DNA of 58,491 bases from DUAG01 sp046756865. Its GTDB lineage: Bacteria; Nitrospirota; Nitrospiria; SBBL01; JAADHI01. Positions 8,329 to 17,263 of this stretch are shown here, piece after piece. The stretch's first letter is position 1; each line of letters opens with the position of its first letter. Position numbers and translations under genes: made by a program. The notes beneath the pieces were generated by a model, which was not told where the DNA came from, did not search any database, and worked only from the letters and a program-made list of their open reading frames with translations. The stretch is from the NCBI GenBank assembly GCA_046756865.1, contig JBHHXE010000002.1:1-58491 (forward strand), read 5' to 3'.

Positions 8329-9246
8329 TCATCCCTTGAAAAAAGCAACCGTTCTTGCCAGACCTTCTTCCAGCGACACACGGGGCTCCCATTCAACCGC
8401 CTTGTTGATCTTCTGCCAATCGAGGACGCTGCGGGTCTGTTCCCCCTTTTTTTCCGCGCCGTGAATTTCCTTCACAGTGGAAGCCGTCGCGCCAAGGAGA
8501 TATCTATACAGTTGGTTCTCCGAAGTTTCCTGTCCCGTTCCAACATTATAAGTTCCCGCAACTTCATTATTGATGACGGCCATATTGGCATCAACCACAT
8601 CGTCTACAAAAATATAATCCCGTGTCTGCATGCCATTTCCATTGATGACAACTTGCTCTCCTTTCAACATTTTTTGCGTGAAAGCAGCCACAACACCGGC
8701 CTCTCCATGGAGACCCTGCCTGGGGCCATAAACATGACCATACCTTAGTGCCGTATATTCCAGGCCGCTGGCCTTTTGATAGTAGAACAGGTAGTGCTCG
8801 CTCGACAGCTTGCTGACACCATAAGGAGAATGCGGATGGGTTGGATGCCCCTCGGGAGCAGGGAAGAGCTCCTGTTCCCCATACACTGCCCCGCCGGAAG
8901 AGGCAAAAACAATCCGACGCGTCCCATGCCGAACAGCAGAATCAAGAAGGTTCAAGAGACCAAGAATATTCGTCCGCGCGTCAATCTCCGGATCAGAAAC
9001 CGATCTGGGAATATCAACCTGGGCCGCATGGTGGCTGATAATTTCAGGCTTCTCTTTTTGGAAAACCCGCTCGACCCGCTTGCTGTTGAGGATATCCACT
9101 TTATAGAATGAGGCTTCTTTGTTAATATTTTTTTTCTTTCCCGTGGAAAGGTTATCTACAACAACCACCTGATAGCCTTCCTGAATGAGTCGGTCCACCA
9201 AGTGGGAGCCGATGAAGCCGGCGCCGCCGGTCACCAATACCTTCAT
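8329..9246 (-). CDS. NAD-dependent sugar-nucleotide epimerase/dehydratase
   Basis: This 305-residue extended short-chain dehydrogenase has the Rossmann motif GGAGFIG at 7-13, the SSGGAVYG segment with catalytic Ser, and YGVSK as the YxxxK pair. It most resembles UDP-glucose 4-epimerase-type proteins (WbpP/GalE-like); substrate and reaction cannot be fixed without comparison. The ATG at 9246 overlaps the tlyA stop by 4 bp. It is separated from the dTDP-rhamnose genes at 18-23 kb, so it may serve another surface sugar. Confidence 0.9.
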   Translation of the reverse strand: MKVLVTGGAGFIGSHLVDRLIQEGYQVVVVDNLSTGKKKNINKEASFYKVDILNSKRVERVFQKEKPEIISHHAAQVDIPRSVSDPEIDARTNILGLLNLLDSAVRHGTRRIVFASSGGAVYGEQELFPAPEGHPTHPHSPYGVSKLSSEHYLFYYQKASGLEYTALRYGHVYGPRQGLHGEAGVVAAFTQKMLKGEQVVINGNGMQTRDYIFVDDVVDANMAVINNEVAGTYNVGTGQETSENQLYRYLLGATASTVKEIHGAEKKGEQTRSVLDWQKINKAVEWEPRVSLEEGLARTVAFFKG

Positions 9247-10055
9247 GTTTGGGTCATCTCCAATCTTGTTTTCGTCACTTTTGTCCCTATCTTTTTAAAA
9301 TAAACCAGGAACTCCGCATTCCCCTTTTGGCCCAGGATAGGAGAGGGAGTCGTCCCAAGAAGTTCTAAACCCCAGGCAGCTGCCTCCCCGCAGATCCGAT
9401 CCAGAACTTTTTGGCGTTTTTCAGGGCTTCTGACAATCCCCCCCTTTCCGACCTCTCCTTTTCCAACCTCGAATTGCGGCTTCACCAGGGGGATCAATAC
9501 TGCACCCGCGTTCAGGAAAGGAAGAATACAGGGGATCACTTTTTCAAGAGAAATAAACGATACATCCACTGTCGCCAGATCCATCCGGTCCGGAATCAGA
9601 TCTTCGGAAAGGGTCCGAATGTTCTGTCGCTCGATGACAATCACGCGCTTATCCTGGCGAAGCCGCCAGTCAAGCTGACCGTAACCCACATCAACCGCAT
9701 AAACCTTCTCCGCCCCTTTCTGTAGGAGACAATCCGTGAAACCACCCGTGGAAGCTCCAACATCTATTGCCACCATTCCGGTAACTTCTATGCAGAAGGT
9801 CTTCAGAGCCCATTCCAACTTACAGCCGCCCCGGCTGACATAAGGAAAGGCCTTTTTTTTAACAACAATCCCCGCATCAATTTCTACCCGGAGACCGGCC
9901 TTGTCCACCTTTTTGCCATCCACGATCACAGCGCCGGAGAGGATGAGTGCTTTCGCTCTTTCACGGCTTTCCGCAAGACCGCGCGAGTACAACAGGATAT
10001 CAAGCCGCTCTTTATCGGGTTTGTAACGAGAATTTCGCTCGCTATCCGTAATCAA
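9243..10055 (-). CDS. tlyA: TlyA-family 23S/16S rRNA 2'-O-methyltransferase
   Basis: The 270 residues comprise an N-terminal S4 RNA-binding domain (RLDILLYSRGLAESRERAK) and an FtsJ-like SAM methyltransferase domain with IDVGASTGGFTD at about 97-108. The family 2'-O-methylates rRNA; some members are called haemolysins by history. The TTG start at 10055 overlaps the dxs stop as TTGA. A dxs-tlyA order is common in bacteria. It overlaps the following epimerase start by 4 bp. Confidence 0.93.
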   Translation of the reverse strand: MITDSERNSRYKPDKERLDILLYSRGLAESRERAKALILSGAVIVDGKKVDKAGLRVEIDAGIVVKKKAFPYVSRGGCKLEWALKTFCIEVTGMVAIDVGASTGGFTDCLLQKGAEKVYAVDVGYGQLDWRLRQDKRVIVIERQNIRTLSEDLIPDRMDLATVDVSFISLEKVIPCILPFLNAGAVLIPLVKPQFEVGKGEVGKGGIVRSPEKRQKVLDRICGEAAAWGLELLGTTPSPILGQKGNAEFLVYFKKIGTKVTKTRLEMTQT

Positions 10056-12013
10056 ACGACCGTTTTATGAGATCGGAGACTGCTTTTCGAACCGGAGTCC
10101 CGGGGGGGTTTTTTTGTCTGACCTCCGACAAAATCAAGCGCCAGACCGGCAATGCTTTCAGGGTCCAGGCCATTTTTTTTGTGCAGGATTTTTTGTGCGC
10201 CGTGCTCGATAAACCGATCCGGAAGCCCGATTCGCCTGACATCAACCTGCGGCGCGGCGTTTTCATTTTTCGCTTCCTCCAGTGAAGAAAGTACAGCTTC
10301 GCCAAAACCACCCGCCAAGGCCTGCTCCTCCAGGGCAATCACCTTCGCACAGCGCTTTGCGACCGTAACAAGCAACTCTCGATCAATCGGTTTAATATAC
10401 CGGGCGTTCACAACACCGACGACAATTCCTTTTCGCTCCAGAATCTCCGCAGCCTCCAGCGCGGGATAGACCATGTTCCCGATTGCGACCAGAGCAACAT
10501 CCCATTTTTCCACCAGTTCTCCTCTAAGGAGTTCACCTTTCCCTCTGGGAAGAATCATCATTCTCTCATCGAGTGTAACGCCAACTCCTTCTCCCCTCGG
10601 GTAGCGGATTGCCACCGGCCCCTGATGCTTCAGTGCCGTCGCCAGCATGTGCTGTAACTCATTTTCATCCTTGGGCGCCATAAGGGTCATATTCGGAATC
10701 CCCCTCAGGTAGGAAATATCGAAAACGCCGTTGTGTGTCGGACCATCCGCTCCAACCAGCCCAGCACGATCAAGACAAAAAACGACCGGCAGGTTCTGCA
10801 GTGCAACATCATGGACGATCTGATCGAAAGCCCGTTGTAAAAAAGTTGAATAAATGGCGGCAACCGGACGAAGGCCATCTGCGGCCATGCCGGCAGCCAT
10901 CGTGACCGCATGCTGTTCCGAAATACCCACATCATAAAATCGGTCCGGGAAGGCTTTCGCGAAATCACTCAGGCCTGTTCCCGCGGGCATCGCAGCCGTG
11001 ATGGCCACAATTTTTGAATTTTCGCCGGCCAGCCGGAGCAGGGACTTGGAAAAAACACTGGTATAGGACGGGACGCCTGCCTTCTTCTTCCCGATCCCGG
11101 TCGACAAATCGAAAGAGGAGGTTCCGTGAAATCCTGCCGGATCAGCTTCCGCGGGGGGATAGCCCTTGCCTTTCTTGGTGATGACATGAATCAGAAGAGG
11201 ACCATCCAGCTGCTTGATATTGTCGAATGTCGTTAAGAGGTGATCCAGACGATGCCCGTCAATCGGGCCGATATAGCGGAACCCGAGTTCCTCAAAAAGA
11301 TGTCCAGGGACAATCATCCCCTTGACCGATTCCTCGGCCCGTCTGGCCGCCTTCAGCATCGGCTCACCTATTTTTGGGATATTTTTCAACAGGGTCGTCG
11401 TCTCGCTCTTGACCTTTGTATAGAGCGGCCCTGTAATCATTCGGTTCAAATAAGAGGAAAAGGCACCGACATTTTCTGAAATTGACATCTCATTATCATT
11501 CAGAATGACAATGAGGTTTCGCTTCAAAGCTCCGGCATGATTGAGGGCTTCATAGGCCATTCCGGCGGTCATCGACCCGTCTCCGATAATGGCGATCACA
11601 TGGTATTTTTCTCCATGATGATCCCGCGCTTCCGCCATCCCGAGCGCAGCCGAGATAGACGTTCCCGCGTGGCCCGCGCCAAAGGTATCGTAAGGGCTCT
11701 CTGTCCTGGAGAGAAATCCGCTGATACCCTGATGCTCCCTCAAAGTCGGAAACTGCTTCCGCCTTCCTGTCAACAACTTGTGCGGATAGGCCTGGTGCCC
11801 CACGTCCCAGACAAGCCGATCCCGAGGCGTATCAAAACAGGTATGCAGAGCGATCGTGAGCTCAACCGTCCCGAGACTTGCCCCGAGGTGTCCTCCCTTT
11901 CCGGAAATCACCCGAAGGATCTCGTCCCGGATCTCCTGTGCCAATTGAGGAAGTTCTTCTCTGGGAATCTTCTTCAAATCGCTCGGCGCGTCTATTTTAT
12001 CCAATAAGCCCAT
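10052..12013 (-). CDS. dxs: 1-deoxy-D-xylulose-5-phosphate synthase
   Basis: Dxs condenses pyruvate and glyceraldehyde 3-phosphate to start the MEP isoprenoid pathway and uses thiamine diphosphate. The 653-residue protein shows HLGASLG near the N-terminus, the ThDP motif GDGSMTAG (144-151) with NDNEMS (172-177), a central DRAGLVGADGPTH pyrimidine-binding segment, and a transketolase C-terminal domain. It carries a short basic C-terminal tail beyond the usual end. It sits directly downstream of the prenyl synthase gene, so precursor supply and chain elongation are co-expressed. Confidence 0.97.
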   Translation of the reverse strand: MGLLDKIDAPSDLKKIPREELPQLAQEIRDEILRVISGKGGHLGASLGTVELTIALHTCFDTPRDRLVWDVGHQAYPHKLLTGRRKQFPTLREHQGISGFLSRTESPYDTFGAGHAGTSISAALGMAEARDHHGEKYHVIAIIGDGSMTAGMAYEALNHAGALKRNLIVILNDNEMSISENVGAFSSYLNRMITGPLYTKVKSETTTLLKNIPKIGEPMLKAARRAEESVKGMIVPGHLFEELGFRYIGPIDGHRLDHLLTTFDNIKQLDGPLLIHVITKKGKGYPPAEADPAGFHGTSSFDLSTGIGKKKAGVPSYTSVFSKSLLRLAGENSKIVAITAAMPAGTGLSDFAKAFPDRFYDVGISEQHAVTMAAGMAADGLRPVAAIYSTFLQRAFDQIVHDVALQNLPVVFCLDRAGLVGADGPTHNGVFDISYLRGIPNMTLMAPKDENELQHMLATALKHQGPVAIRYPRGEGVGVTLDERMMILPRGKGELLRGELVEKWDVALVAIGNMVYPALEAAEILERKGIVVGVVNARYIKPIDRELLVTVAKRCAKVIALEEQALAGGFGEAVLSSLEEAKNENAAPQVDVRRIGLPDRFIEHGAQKILHKKNGLDPESIAGLALDFVGGQTKKPPRDSGSKSSLRSHKTVV

Positions 12014-12080
12014 TTATTATATTTCCTCTGGAAGGCTGTCCGGCATCCTCTGGCCTGGCAAGCTTTAACGGCCCGGGTGC

Positions 12081-13100
12081 TTATTTTTTCCGATCCACCA
12101 TGTAGGCCGCAATCTGCCGCAGGGGGTCTGCCTCCGGCCCGAACTTTTCCAGCGCAGCCACAGCATTCTGAACATGCGTTTTAGCCTCTTTTTTTGCACG
12201 CTCCAGTCCCAGGAATCCGGGATAGGTCCACTTATCTGTCGATTGATCCTGACCGACAGATTTCCCCATTAAGGCCTCATCTCCCTCCACATCAAGGATA
12301 TCATCCGCAATTTGAAAGGCCAGACCGGCTTTCTCTCCAAACCGGGTCAGTGCGGTCAACTTTTTTGGCCCGGCGCTCCCCAAGATCCCGCCAATCCGGA
12401 TAGAGGCCCGGAAAAGGGCTCCCGTCTTAAGCGAGTGAATTTCCACCAGTTTTTCCAAGTTGACTTCCTTGCCGCCCTGAGATTCAATATCGAGCAACTG
12501 GCCACCCACCATACCCGTGCTTCCACAGGCCGCACCCAACTCCAGGATCACGGACAAAACCCGCCGGGGCGAGATCGAGCCGCCTAGACCCTTTTCGGCC
12601 AGCATGGTAAAGGTCGAGGTTAAAAGTGCATCTCCCGCCAGGATTGCAGTGCTTTCACCAAACATTTTATGGCTGGTGAGTTTACCGCGTCGATAGGTAT
12701 CGTCGTCCATGGCAGGGAGGTCATCGTGGACCAGGGAATAAGTATGCATCAGTTCAATTGCAGCTGCAAACGGGAGGGCGGTCTGAGCATTTCCACCCAC
12801 CGCTTCGCAGGCGGCGATACAAAGAATCGGCCGGAGCCGCTTTCCCCCGGCAAACAAGGAGTACCGAAGCGCTTCATGGATCAACGCGGGCTCACATGAG
12901 GCCCGCGGAAGGTAGGATTGGAGGATGCGATCAACTTCTTCCTTTCGTCGCGTCAGGTAAACTTGAAGCGGGTCCAGATCTGTGGGCGCGGACCCATTCA
13001 AAGGTACATTCTCTGAGAACAAGTCCTCGGCTCCACCAGAAACAGAAGGAACGGATGACGCCCTGGCTGGCACTGCCCCGTCCTTACTCATTCGAATCAC
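12081..13100 (-). CDS. ispA: Polyprenyl (farnesyl/geranylgeranyl) diphosphate synthase
   Basis: The 339 residues carry the trans-prenyltransferase signatures: first aspartate-rich motif DDLPAMDDD (126-134), with the DDxxxxD spacing of bacterial FPP synthases, and second motif DDILD (266-270). About 40 extra residues precede the family fold. The start is GTG 13100 (GGAGGA 5 bases upstream) or ATG 13091; both lie inside the end of xseB, which indicates coupling. It makes the C15 or C20 precursor for quinones and lipid carriers; product length is not certain. Confidence 0.93.
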   Translation of the reverse strand: MIRMSKDGAVPARASSVPSVSGGAEDLFSENVPLNGSAPTDLDPLQVYLTRRKEEVDRILQSYLPRASCEPALIHEALRYSLFAGGKRLRPILCIAACEAVGGNAQTALPFAAAIELMHTYSLVHDDLPAMDDDTYRRGKLTSHKMFGESTAILAGDALLTSTFTMLAEKGLGGSISPRRVLSVILELGAACGSTGMVGGQLLDIESQGGKEVNLEKLVEIHSLKTGALFRASIRIGGILGSAGPKKLTALTRFGEKAGLAFQIADDILDVEGDEALMGKSVGQDQSTDKWTYPGFLGLERAKKEAKTHVQNAVAALEKFGPEADPLRQIAAYMVDRKK

Positions 13101-13344
13101 GTCCTTCCTCCGGATGGCTTGCTACAGAATCAAGAGGCCGCAAGCGCTTCTTCCCCTTCTTGTCCTGAATGAGGACTTCCACCTTTTTTTCAGCCTCTTC
13201 CAGCACCTTGAGGCAATTCTTAGACGACCGGATTCCGTCTTCAAAAATCTTGAGAGAATCCTCCAGGGGAAGATCCCCTTTTTCCAGCAACTTAACCGCC
13301 TCTTCCAGACGGGAAAGGGCCTCTTCAAATTTCAGCTGCGCCAC
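13084..13344 (-). CDS. xseB: Exodeoxyribonuclease VII small subunit
   Basis: The protein has the canonical helical hairpin KFEEALSRLEEAVKLLEKGDL followed by LEDSLKIFEDGIR and LEEAEKKVEVL. I choose GTG 13344 (86 residues) over the longer TTG 13368 because the promoter at 13377-13404 would place the transcript start at about 13370, which leaves no leader for the TTG, and a GGGGG tract precedes the GTG. XseB pairs with XseA to cut single-stranded DNA into oligonucleotides. Here xseA is upstream, beyond yjbQ, and xseB leads the isoprenoid genes. Confidence 0.92.
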   Translation of the reverse strand: MAQLKFEEALSRLEEAVKLLEKGDLPLEDSLKIFEDGIRSSKNCLKVLEEAEKKVEVLIQDKKGKKRLRPLDSVASHPEEGRDSNE

Positions 13345-13376
13345 CCGACCCCCACAAGCAATATCCAACTCCTGAG

Positions 13377-13404
13377 ATTATACAAGGACTCAACAACAGG
13401 TCAA
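13377..13404 (-). promoter_or_regulatory. Sigma-70-type promoter for xseB-ispA-dxs-tlyA
   Basis: On the minus strand TTGACC (-35) and a perfect TATAAT (-10) are 16 bp apart, with transcription expected to start near 13370. It lies in the gap between yjbQ and xseB and points into the operon. Confidence 0.65.
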
Positions 13405-13489
13405 GTCCTTTTTGAAAAACCTCACTTTTGAAGGACGTGGATTGCGTTCACTTTGTGCGTCCATCCCGTGTGAATGAATAATCAAACCC

Positions 13490-13915
13490 TTAGACTTTCT
13501 CGCCAGCCAGATGGACCAGCACCTTTCTATGATGTCCGGCGGTTCGGTGCTCGTAGAGGAATATCCCCTGCCAGGTGCCAAGGGCAAGCCGATTGCTTTG
13601 AACCGGGATAGAAAGCGAGGTTGCCGTTAGGGCGGCGCGGATATGTGCGGGCATGTCATCCGGCCCTTCCGTCGTGTGGCGAAAGAGAGGATCTCCCTGA
13701 GGGACAAGACGGTCAAAAAAACGTTCCATATCCCGAAGTACCTCCGGATCATAATTTTCCTGGATGAGTAAAGAGGCCGAGGTATGTTGGATATAAAGCG
13801 TCAGTAGGCCCTCCCGGATCGGGCTTGTCTTCATCCATGAGTCGATCTTTTCAGTCAGGTCATAAAGGTTTCGCCCGGAGGTCTCTATCGTAATCTCGCC
13901 TGTCACCAAAATCAT
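13490..13915 (-). CDS. YjbQ/UPF0047 family protein
   Basis: The 141-residue protein has the conserved blocks of this family: IQHTSASLLIQEN, DDMPAHI and LGTWQGIFLYEHR. Histidines in the first two could bind a metal. Members have been linked to weak thiamine-phosphate synthase activity and to metal binding, but the cellular role is not settled. ATG 13915 is preceded by AAGGGAAATGAC. It lies alone between xseA and xseB. Confidence 0.92.
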   Translation of the reverse strand: MILVTGEITIETSGRNLYDLTEKIDSWMKTSPIREGLLTLYIQHTSASLLIQENYDPEVLRDMERFFDRLVPQGDPLFRHTTEGPDDMPAHIRAALTATSLSIPVQSNRLALGTWQGIFLYEHRTAGHHRKVLVHLAGEKV

Positions 13916-13934
13916 GTCATTTCCCTTAAATCCC

Positions 13935-13977
13935 GTGAATGGTGAATCGTGATTGGGTTAAATCTTTCACGCTTCAC
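13935..13977. repeat. Repeat family C, copy 1 (GTGAAT palindrome)
   Basis: GTGAATGGTGAATCGTGATT is followed by a hexamer-rich stretch and ends CTTTCACGCTTCAC, so the ends are inverted GTGAA/TTCAC. Similar units lie at 17958-17998 (inverted) and 43905-43990. The XseA stop codon lies inside this copy. Confidence 0.45.
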
Positions 13978-15377
13978 TCGTCCCGCTTATGGATACTGGC
14001 CTTGCCTTTCAAAGTAGGGGAGACCTCGTCATTCCCGATTACACTGCAAATCACCTTTCCCTGATGAAGCGTCAATAATAGCCGATCCCCCTCATTCACC
14101 TCTGTGGCCTCCCGGATAATCTTCAAGGCAGGCAGCTTCTGCGTGATACTATAACCGCGACTCAGGATGTTTAAGGGGCTTAAGAGGTGCAACTGTTCTA
14201 TTTGGGCCAGGAACGTGCTCCGCCCCTGATCGACGAATCCTCTCCCCGTCTTCAGCAGTCGCCTGTTGGCCTCGTCCAGCCGCTGTCGCTTTTCGTAAAC
14301 GCGTTCAATGGGGTTCAGATGCAAGATGCCCTCACGGCCGCGGCTCAGGCTCCACCGGCGCGTTTTCAATACGTGCGTCATGCCTTGCTGAAGGCGAATT
14401 CGCAACTGGGTCAAGCGGTCCCGAACATGGCCGATCCGCCGTGACGGATCGCTGAGGAGGCGCAATGCAATCTCATACTGGTTTTTTGCATCCCCAATTC
14501 TCGCCCTCATCAGATCGCTCAAGTCCTGCTCTTTGGACGCAAACCCTTCCAATATCGACCGAACGCGCCGTACCACGATTTCCGCCGCAATCGACGGGGT
14601 GGGAACGCGCAAATCCGATACATAATCTGAGATCGTCGTATCTGTTTCGTGTCCAATCGCAGTGATCACCGGGATTACCGACCGAGAGATCGCACGCGCC
14701 ACACCCTCCTCATTAAAGGCGGCAAGATCCTCAAGAGACCCACCGCCGCGCGCCAAAACCAGAAGATGAGGCTGCTTAGAAACAGGAATGCCGTTTACGA
14801 CTTCCAGTGTTTCCACAACTTCCCCGGCGGCCCCCTCTCCCTGAACCGGAACAGGATAAACGATGATTTGAATCGGGAGTTCCGCCTTCCGAAAAACCTG
14901 AAGGATGTCCTGGAGGGCCGCACCCGTGGGTGAGGTCACAAGGCCGATCCGGAGTGGGAATTGTGGAATCGGCTTCTTCCGCCCGTCATCAAAAAGTCCT
15001 CCCCTGCGCAGTTTTTCCTTCACGGCCTCAAAGGCAGCCTGAAGGGCTCCGCTCCCCCTCGGTTCTATATAATCAACAATAAGCTGGGACTGTCCCCGCG
15101 CCTCGTAGAAGGTGAGATGACCACGGATCAGGACCGATTTCCCCTCTTTGGGTGTAAATTTCAGGAACCGCGCAGTCCCCTTGAAAACGATTGCACGGAT
15201 CTGCGCGCTCGCATCCTTCAGGACAAAATATAGATGGCCGGAGGTCGGCGATCTCAAATCGACCACCTCTCCCTCGACCCAGATGTCAGAGAATGTCCGC
15301 TCCGTTTCCACGCGAATCCGGGTTGTCAGTTCGTGAACCTTGAGAATCTTGCGACCAGGACGATCGGACTGAAACAT
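13974..15377 (-). CDS. xseA: Exodeoxyribonuclease VII large subunit
   Basis: The 467 residues are typical of XseA. An OB-fold nucleic-acid-binding domain comes first (VHELTTRIRVETERTFSDIWVEGEV). The catalytic domain has IGLVTSPTGAALQDI, LARGGGSLEDLAAFNEE and AIGHETDTTISDYVSDLRVPTPS, followed by a long coiled-coil region that binds XseB. It degrades single-stranded DNA in both directions. It shares the strand with xseB but is separated from it by yjbQ and a promoter, so subunit expression is not strictly coupled. Confidence 0.96.
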   Translation of the reverse strand: MFQSDRPGRKILKVHELTTRIRVETERTFSDIWVEGEVVDLRSPTSGHLYFVLKDASAQIRAIVFKGTARFLKFTPKEGKSVLIRGHLTFYEARGQSQLIVDYIEPRGSGALQAAFEAVKEKLRRGGLFDDGRKKPIPQFPLRIGLVTSPTGAALQDILQVFRKAELPIQIIVYPVPVQGEGAAGEVVETLEVVNGIPVSKQPHLLVLARGGGSLEDLAAFNEEGVARAISRSVIPVITAIGHETDTTISDYVSDLRVPTPSIAAEIVVRRVRSILEGFASKEQDLSDLMRARIGDAKNQYEIALRLLSDPSRRIGHVRDRLTQLRIRLQQGMTHVLKTRRWSLSRGREGILHLNPIERVYEKRQRLDEANRRLLKTGRGFVDQGRSTFLAQIEQLHLLSPLNILSRGYSITQKLPALKIIREATEVNEGDRLLLTLHQGKVICSVIGNDEVSPTLKGKASIHKRDE

Positions 15378-15430
15378 ATGATCTTCTCCCTTTAGAATCC
15401 GGGCAGCATATTAAATGAATGAGGACGTGC

Positions 15431-15450
15431 ATTCCCGCCTGCGTGGGAAT
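15431..15450. repeat. REP-like hairpin
   Basis: ATTCCCGCCTGCGTGGGAAT forms a near-perfect hairpin in the xseA-rarA gap. It belongs to the widespread class of intergenic palindromes built on ATTCCCGC...GCGGGAAT. It could act as an mRNA-stabilising or terminating stem. Confidence 0.55.
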
Positions 15451-15468
15451 AAAGGGTTTATCAAGCTG

Positions 15469-16779
15469 CTAAGCGTCTCCCCGGCGTGCATTGCTTCTCT
15501 CGCGCCAACGTCGGAGCCGATCGGCAATCTCTTTCTCTTTTCCCTGATTTGTCGGCGCATAAAAAACCTTCTTTTCCGGAAGGTATTTTTGAGGAACGTA
15601 ATGGTCCGGGTAGTCGTGCGGATAGAGATAACCTTTTCCTCTCCCCAGGCGTTTCGCCCCGGAATAGTGAGCATCCTGAAGTGGCGGGGGAACCACCATG
15701 ACGCGGCCTGAGGAGATTTCTTTGAGCGCCGCGTCGACCGCGAGATAGGAGGCATTGCTCTTCGGTGCTGTGGCGATATAGAGGGTCGCCTCTGCCAGGG
15801 GGATTCTCCCCTCTGGCATGCCGATGGCCTCCAGGGCATGAAAGGCCGAGACGGCCACACGGAGGGCTTCGGGGTCAGCATTTCCCACATCCTCAGCGGC
15901 ACAGATCATCAAACGGCGGGCGATGAAAAGCGGATCTTCCCCCGCATAAATCATTTTTGCCAGCCAATAAATTGCCGCGTCCGGATCTGAACCCCGCATA
16001 CTCTTGATAAAGGCCGAGACCGTATCATAGTGGCTGTCTTCATTCTCATATACCAGCCCCTTTTTCTGAATCGAGGCTTCGGCAACGGAAAGGTCAAAGT
16101 GGATCACCCCCTCCACATCGGGAGGTGTCGTCGTCACACCAATTTCAAAAGCATTGAGAAGCCGCCGGGCATCTCCTTCTGTCATCTGAATGAGGTGCCG
16201 CTCCGCCTCTTTTGAGAGCTGGATCTTTAATGTCCCGAAGCCGCACTCCGGATCACAAATCGCCCGGTCGATCAGGCATCGCAGAGCCGCCTCCGGAAGC
16301 GGTTTAAGTTCCACAATTTGCGAACGTGAAGCCAGGGCGGGAATAATCGAAAAGAAGGGATTTTGTGTAGAAGCACCGACGAGCGTAATGTTCCCCTTTT
16401 CTACATCGGGAAGGAGAGCAGACTGCTGGACCTTGTTGAAACGGTGGATTTCATCAATCAGCAACAGGGTCTTTCTCCCTGATGCGCTCTTTTCCTTTTG
16501 GGCCAATACAACAACCCGACGGATATCGGCGATGCCTGAGGTAACCGCGTTTAAATCAGAAAAAACCGCCTTGCTGTTTCTTGCAATCAGGTAGGCCAGA
16601 CCTGTTTTCCCGCAGCCCGGAGGACCAAAGAGAATGAGAGAGGAAACCCGATCCGCTAAAATCGCGCGGCGCAGAAACCGCCCCGGAGCCATAAGGTGTT
16701 CCTGCCCGACATACTCCGAGAAGTCCCGCGGTCGTAAACGCCAGGCCAAGGGGGAGGATGCGTCGAGCGGTAAAGCCAT
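15469..16779 (-). CDS. rarA: Replication-associated recombination protein A (RarA/MgsA AAA ATPase)
   Basis: ATG 16779 (MALPLDASSPLAWRLRP) is the usual RarA start and has AGAGG upstream; the frame is open to TTG 16857 but that adds no conserved sequence. The 436 residues include Walker A GPPGCGKT (52-59), Walker B LLLIDEIHRF (DE at 109-110), an arginine sensor in ASRSQIVEL, and the C-terminal tetramerisation part SDPDAAIYWLAKM with PKSNASYLA. The protein acts at stalled replication forks. It lies directly downstream of the 6S RNA gene. Confidence 0.95.
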   Translation of the reverse strand: MALPLDASSPLAWRLRPRDFSEYVGQEHLMAPGRFLRRAILADRVSSLILFGPPGCGKTGLAYLIARNSKAVFSDLNAVTSGIADIRRVVVLAQKEKSASGRKTLLLIDEIHRFNKVQQSALLPDVEKGNITLVGASTQNPFFSIIPALASRSQIVELKPLPEAALRCLIDRAICDPECGFGTLKIQLSKEAERHLIQMTEGDARRLLNAFEIGVTTTPPDVEGVIHFDLSVAEASIQKKGLVYENEDSHYDTVSAFIKSMRGSDPDAAIYWLAKMIYAGEDPLFIARRLMICAAEDVGNADPEALRVAVSAFHALEAIGMPEGRIPLAEATLYIATAPKSNASYLAVDAALKEISSGRVMVVPPPLQDAHYSGAKRLGRGKGYLYPHDYPDHYVPQKYLPEKKVFYAPTNQGKEKEIADRLRRWRERSNARRGDA

Positions 16780-16867
16780 ACAACCTCTTGTGGTGAACAG
16801 TTCGGGCGTAAAGTAGATTTGGCGGTAAGCTGACTCAGGGGTTCGAGCAAGGCGCAACGCGACAACA

Positions 16868-17050
16868 AAAAGGTCCCCGCATTGCCGTAAGGGCGATCAG
16901 CTCAAACCTGGGTGTTCAGGTGGGCACCAAGACGGAGACATTAGGCTTTTCCACCAGTGGCGGAACGTGCTCACAGCCCCCTTGAACTCGGCTCCCTTGC
17001 TGTCGTTGTTAGGCTTGAAGACTAACCATTTACGCACAATGCAGGGACAC
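16868..17050 (-). ncRNA. ssrS: 6S RNA
   Basis: On the minus strand, downstream of zapA (the classical ssrS site), a segment of about 183 nt folds as a 6S RNA. The ends form a 12 bp closing stem, GTCCCTGCATTG with CAATGCGGGGAC, followed at once by a T5 run. The upper arm pairs CAAGGGAG with CTCC..CTTG, and TTCCGCC with GGTGGAA. GTGAGCAC and AAAGCCTAA match conserved 6S upper-stem blocks. The 3' side of the central bubble holds the small hairpin ACCTG-AACACC-CAGGT. 6S RNA mimics an open promoter and sequesters sigma-70 RNA polymerase in stationary phase. The ends are estimated from the stem. Confidence 0.82.
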
Positions 17051-17082
17051 CCTCTGACTTGTAAAAATCCTAACAAAGTTGA

Positions 17083-17103
17083 AATTAAATTTCAAGAACA
17101 AGA
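17083..17103. repeat. 21 bp direct repeat, left copy
   Basis: A perfect 21 bp match to 17264-17284, where the same bases form the last codons and the stop of zapA. The two copies flank the 122 bp repeat-A element and look like a target duplication. GAACAAGATCA in this copy also forms an 11 bp perfect hairpin with TGATCTTGTTC just before the element. Confidence 0.7.
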
Positions 17104-17122
17104 TCAGCGATTGATCTTGTTC

Positions 17123-17246
17123 GAAACCGTCAAGTCTCCTGAAAAACAAGGCCAGAGGCCTTAAGGACGACCGAGGCGTACTCCCTTGTACGTTGAGGAG
17201 GCCATATGGTCGATAACGCTGTCATTTCAGGAGAATCGGCGGTTTC
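17123..17246. repeat. Repeat family A, copy 1 (long palindrome)
   Basis: The element is about 124 bp, starts GAAACCGTCAAGTC and ends GGCGGTTTC. The ends are inverted, and the inner arm CTCCTGAAA is complementary to TTTCAGGAG at the other end. Other copies are at 24459-24579 and 35996-36117, with a split copy near 17870-18028. It lies between zapA and ssrS and is bracketed by 21 bp direct repeats. Confidence 0.75.
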
Positions 17247-17263
17247 TGATTCCGCAATCGCGG

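Noticed and set aside
16967..17164. 65-codon plus-strand ORF
   Set aside because: It runs antisense through the 6S RNA and into repeat A, with no ribosome site and no protein-like composition.
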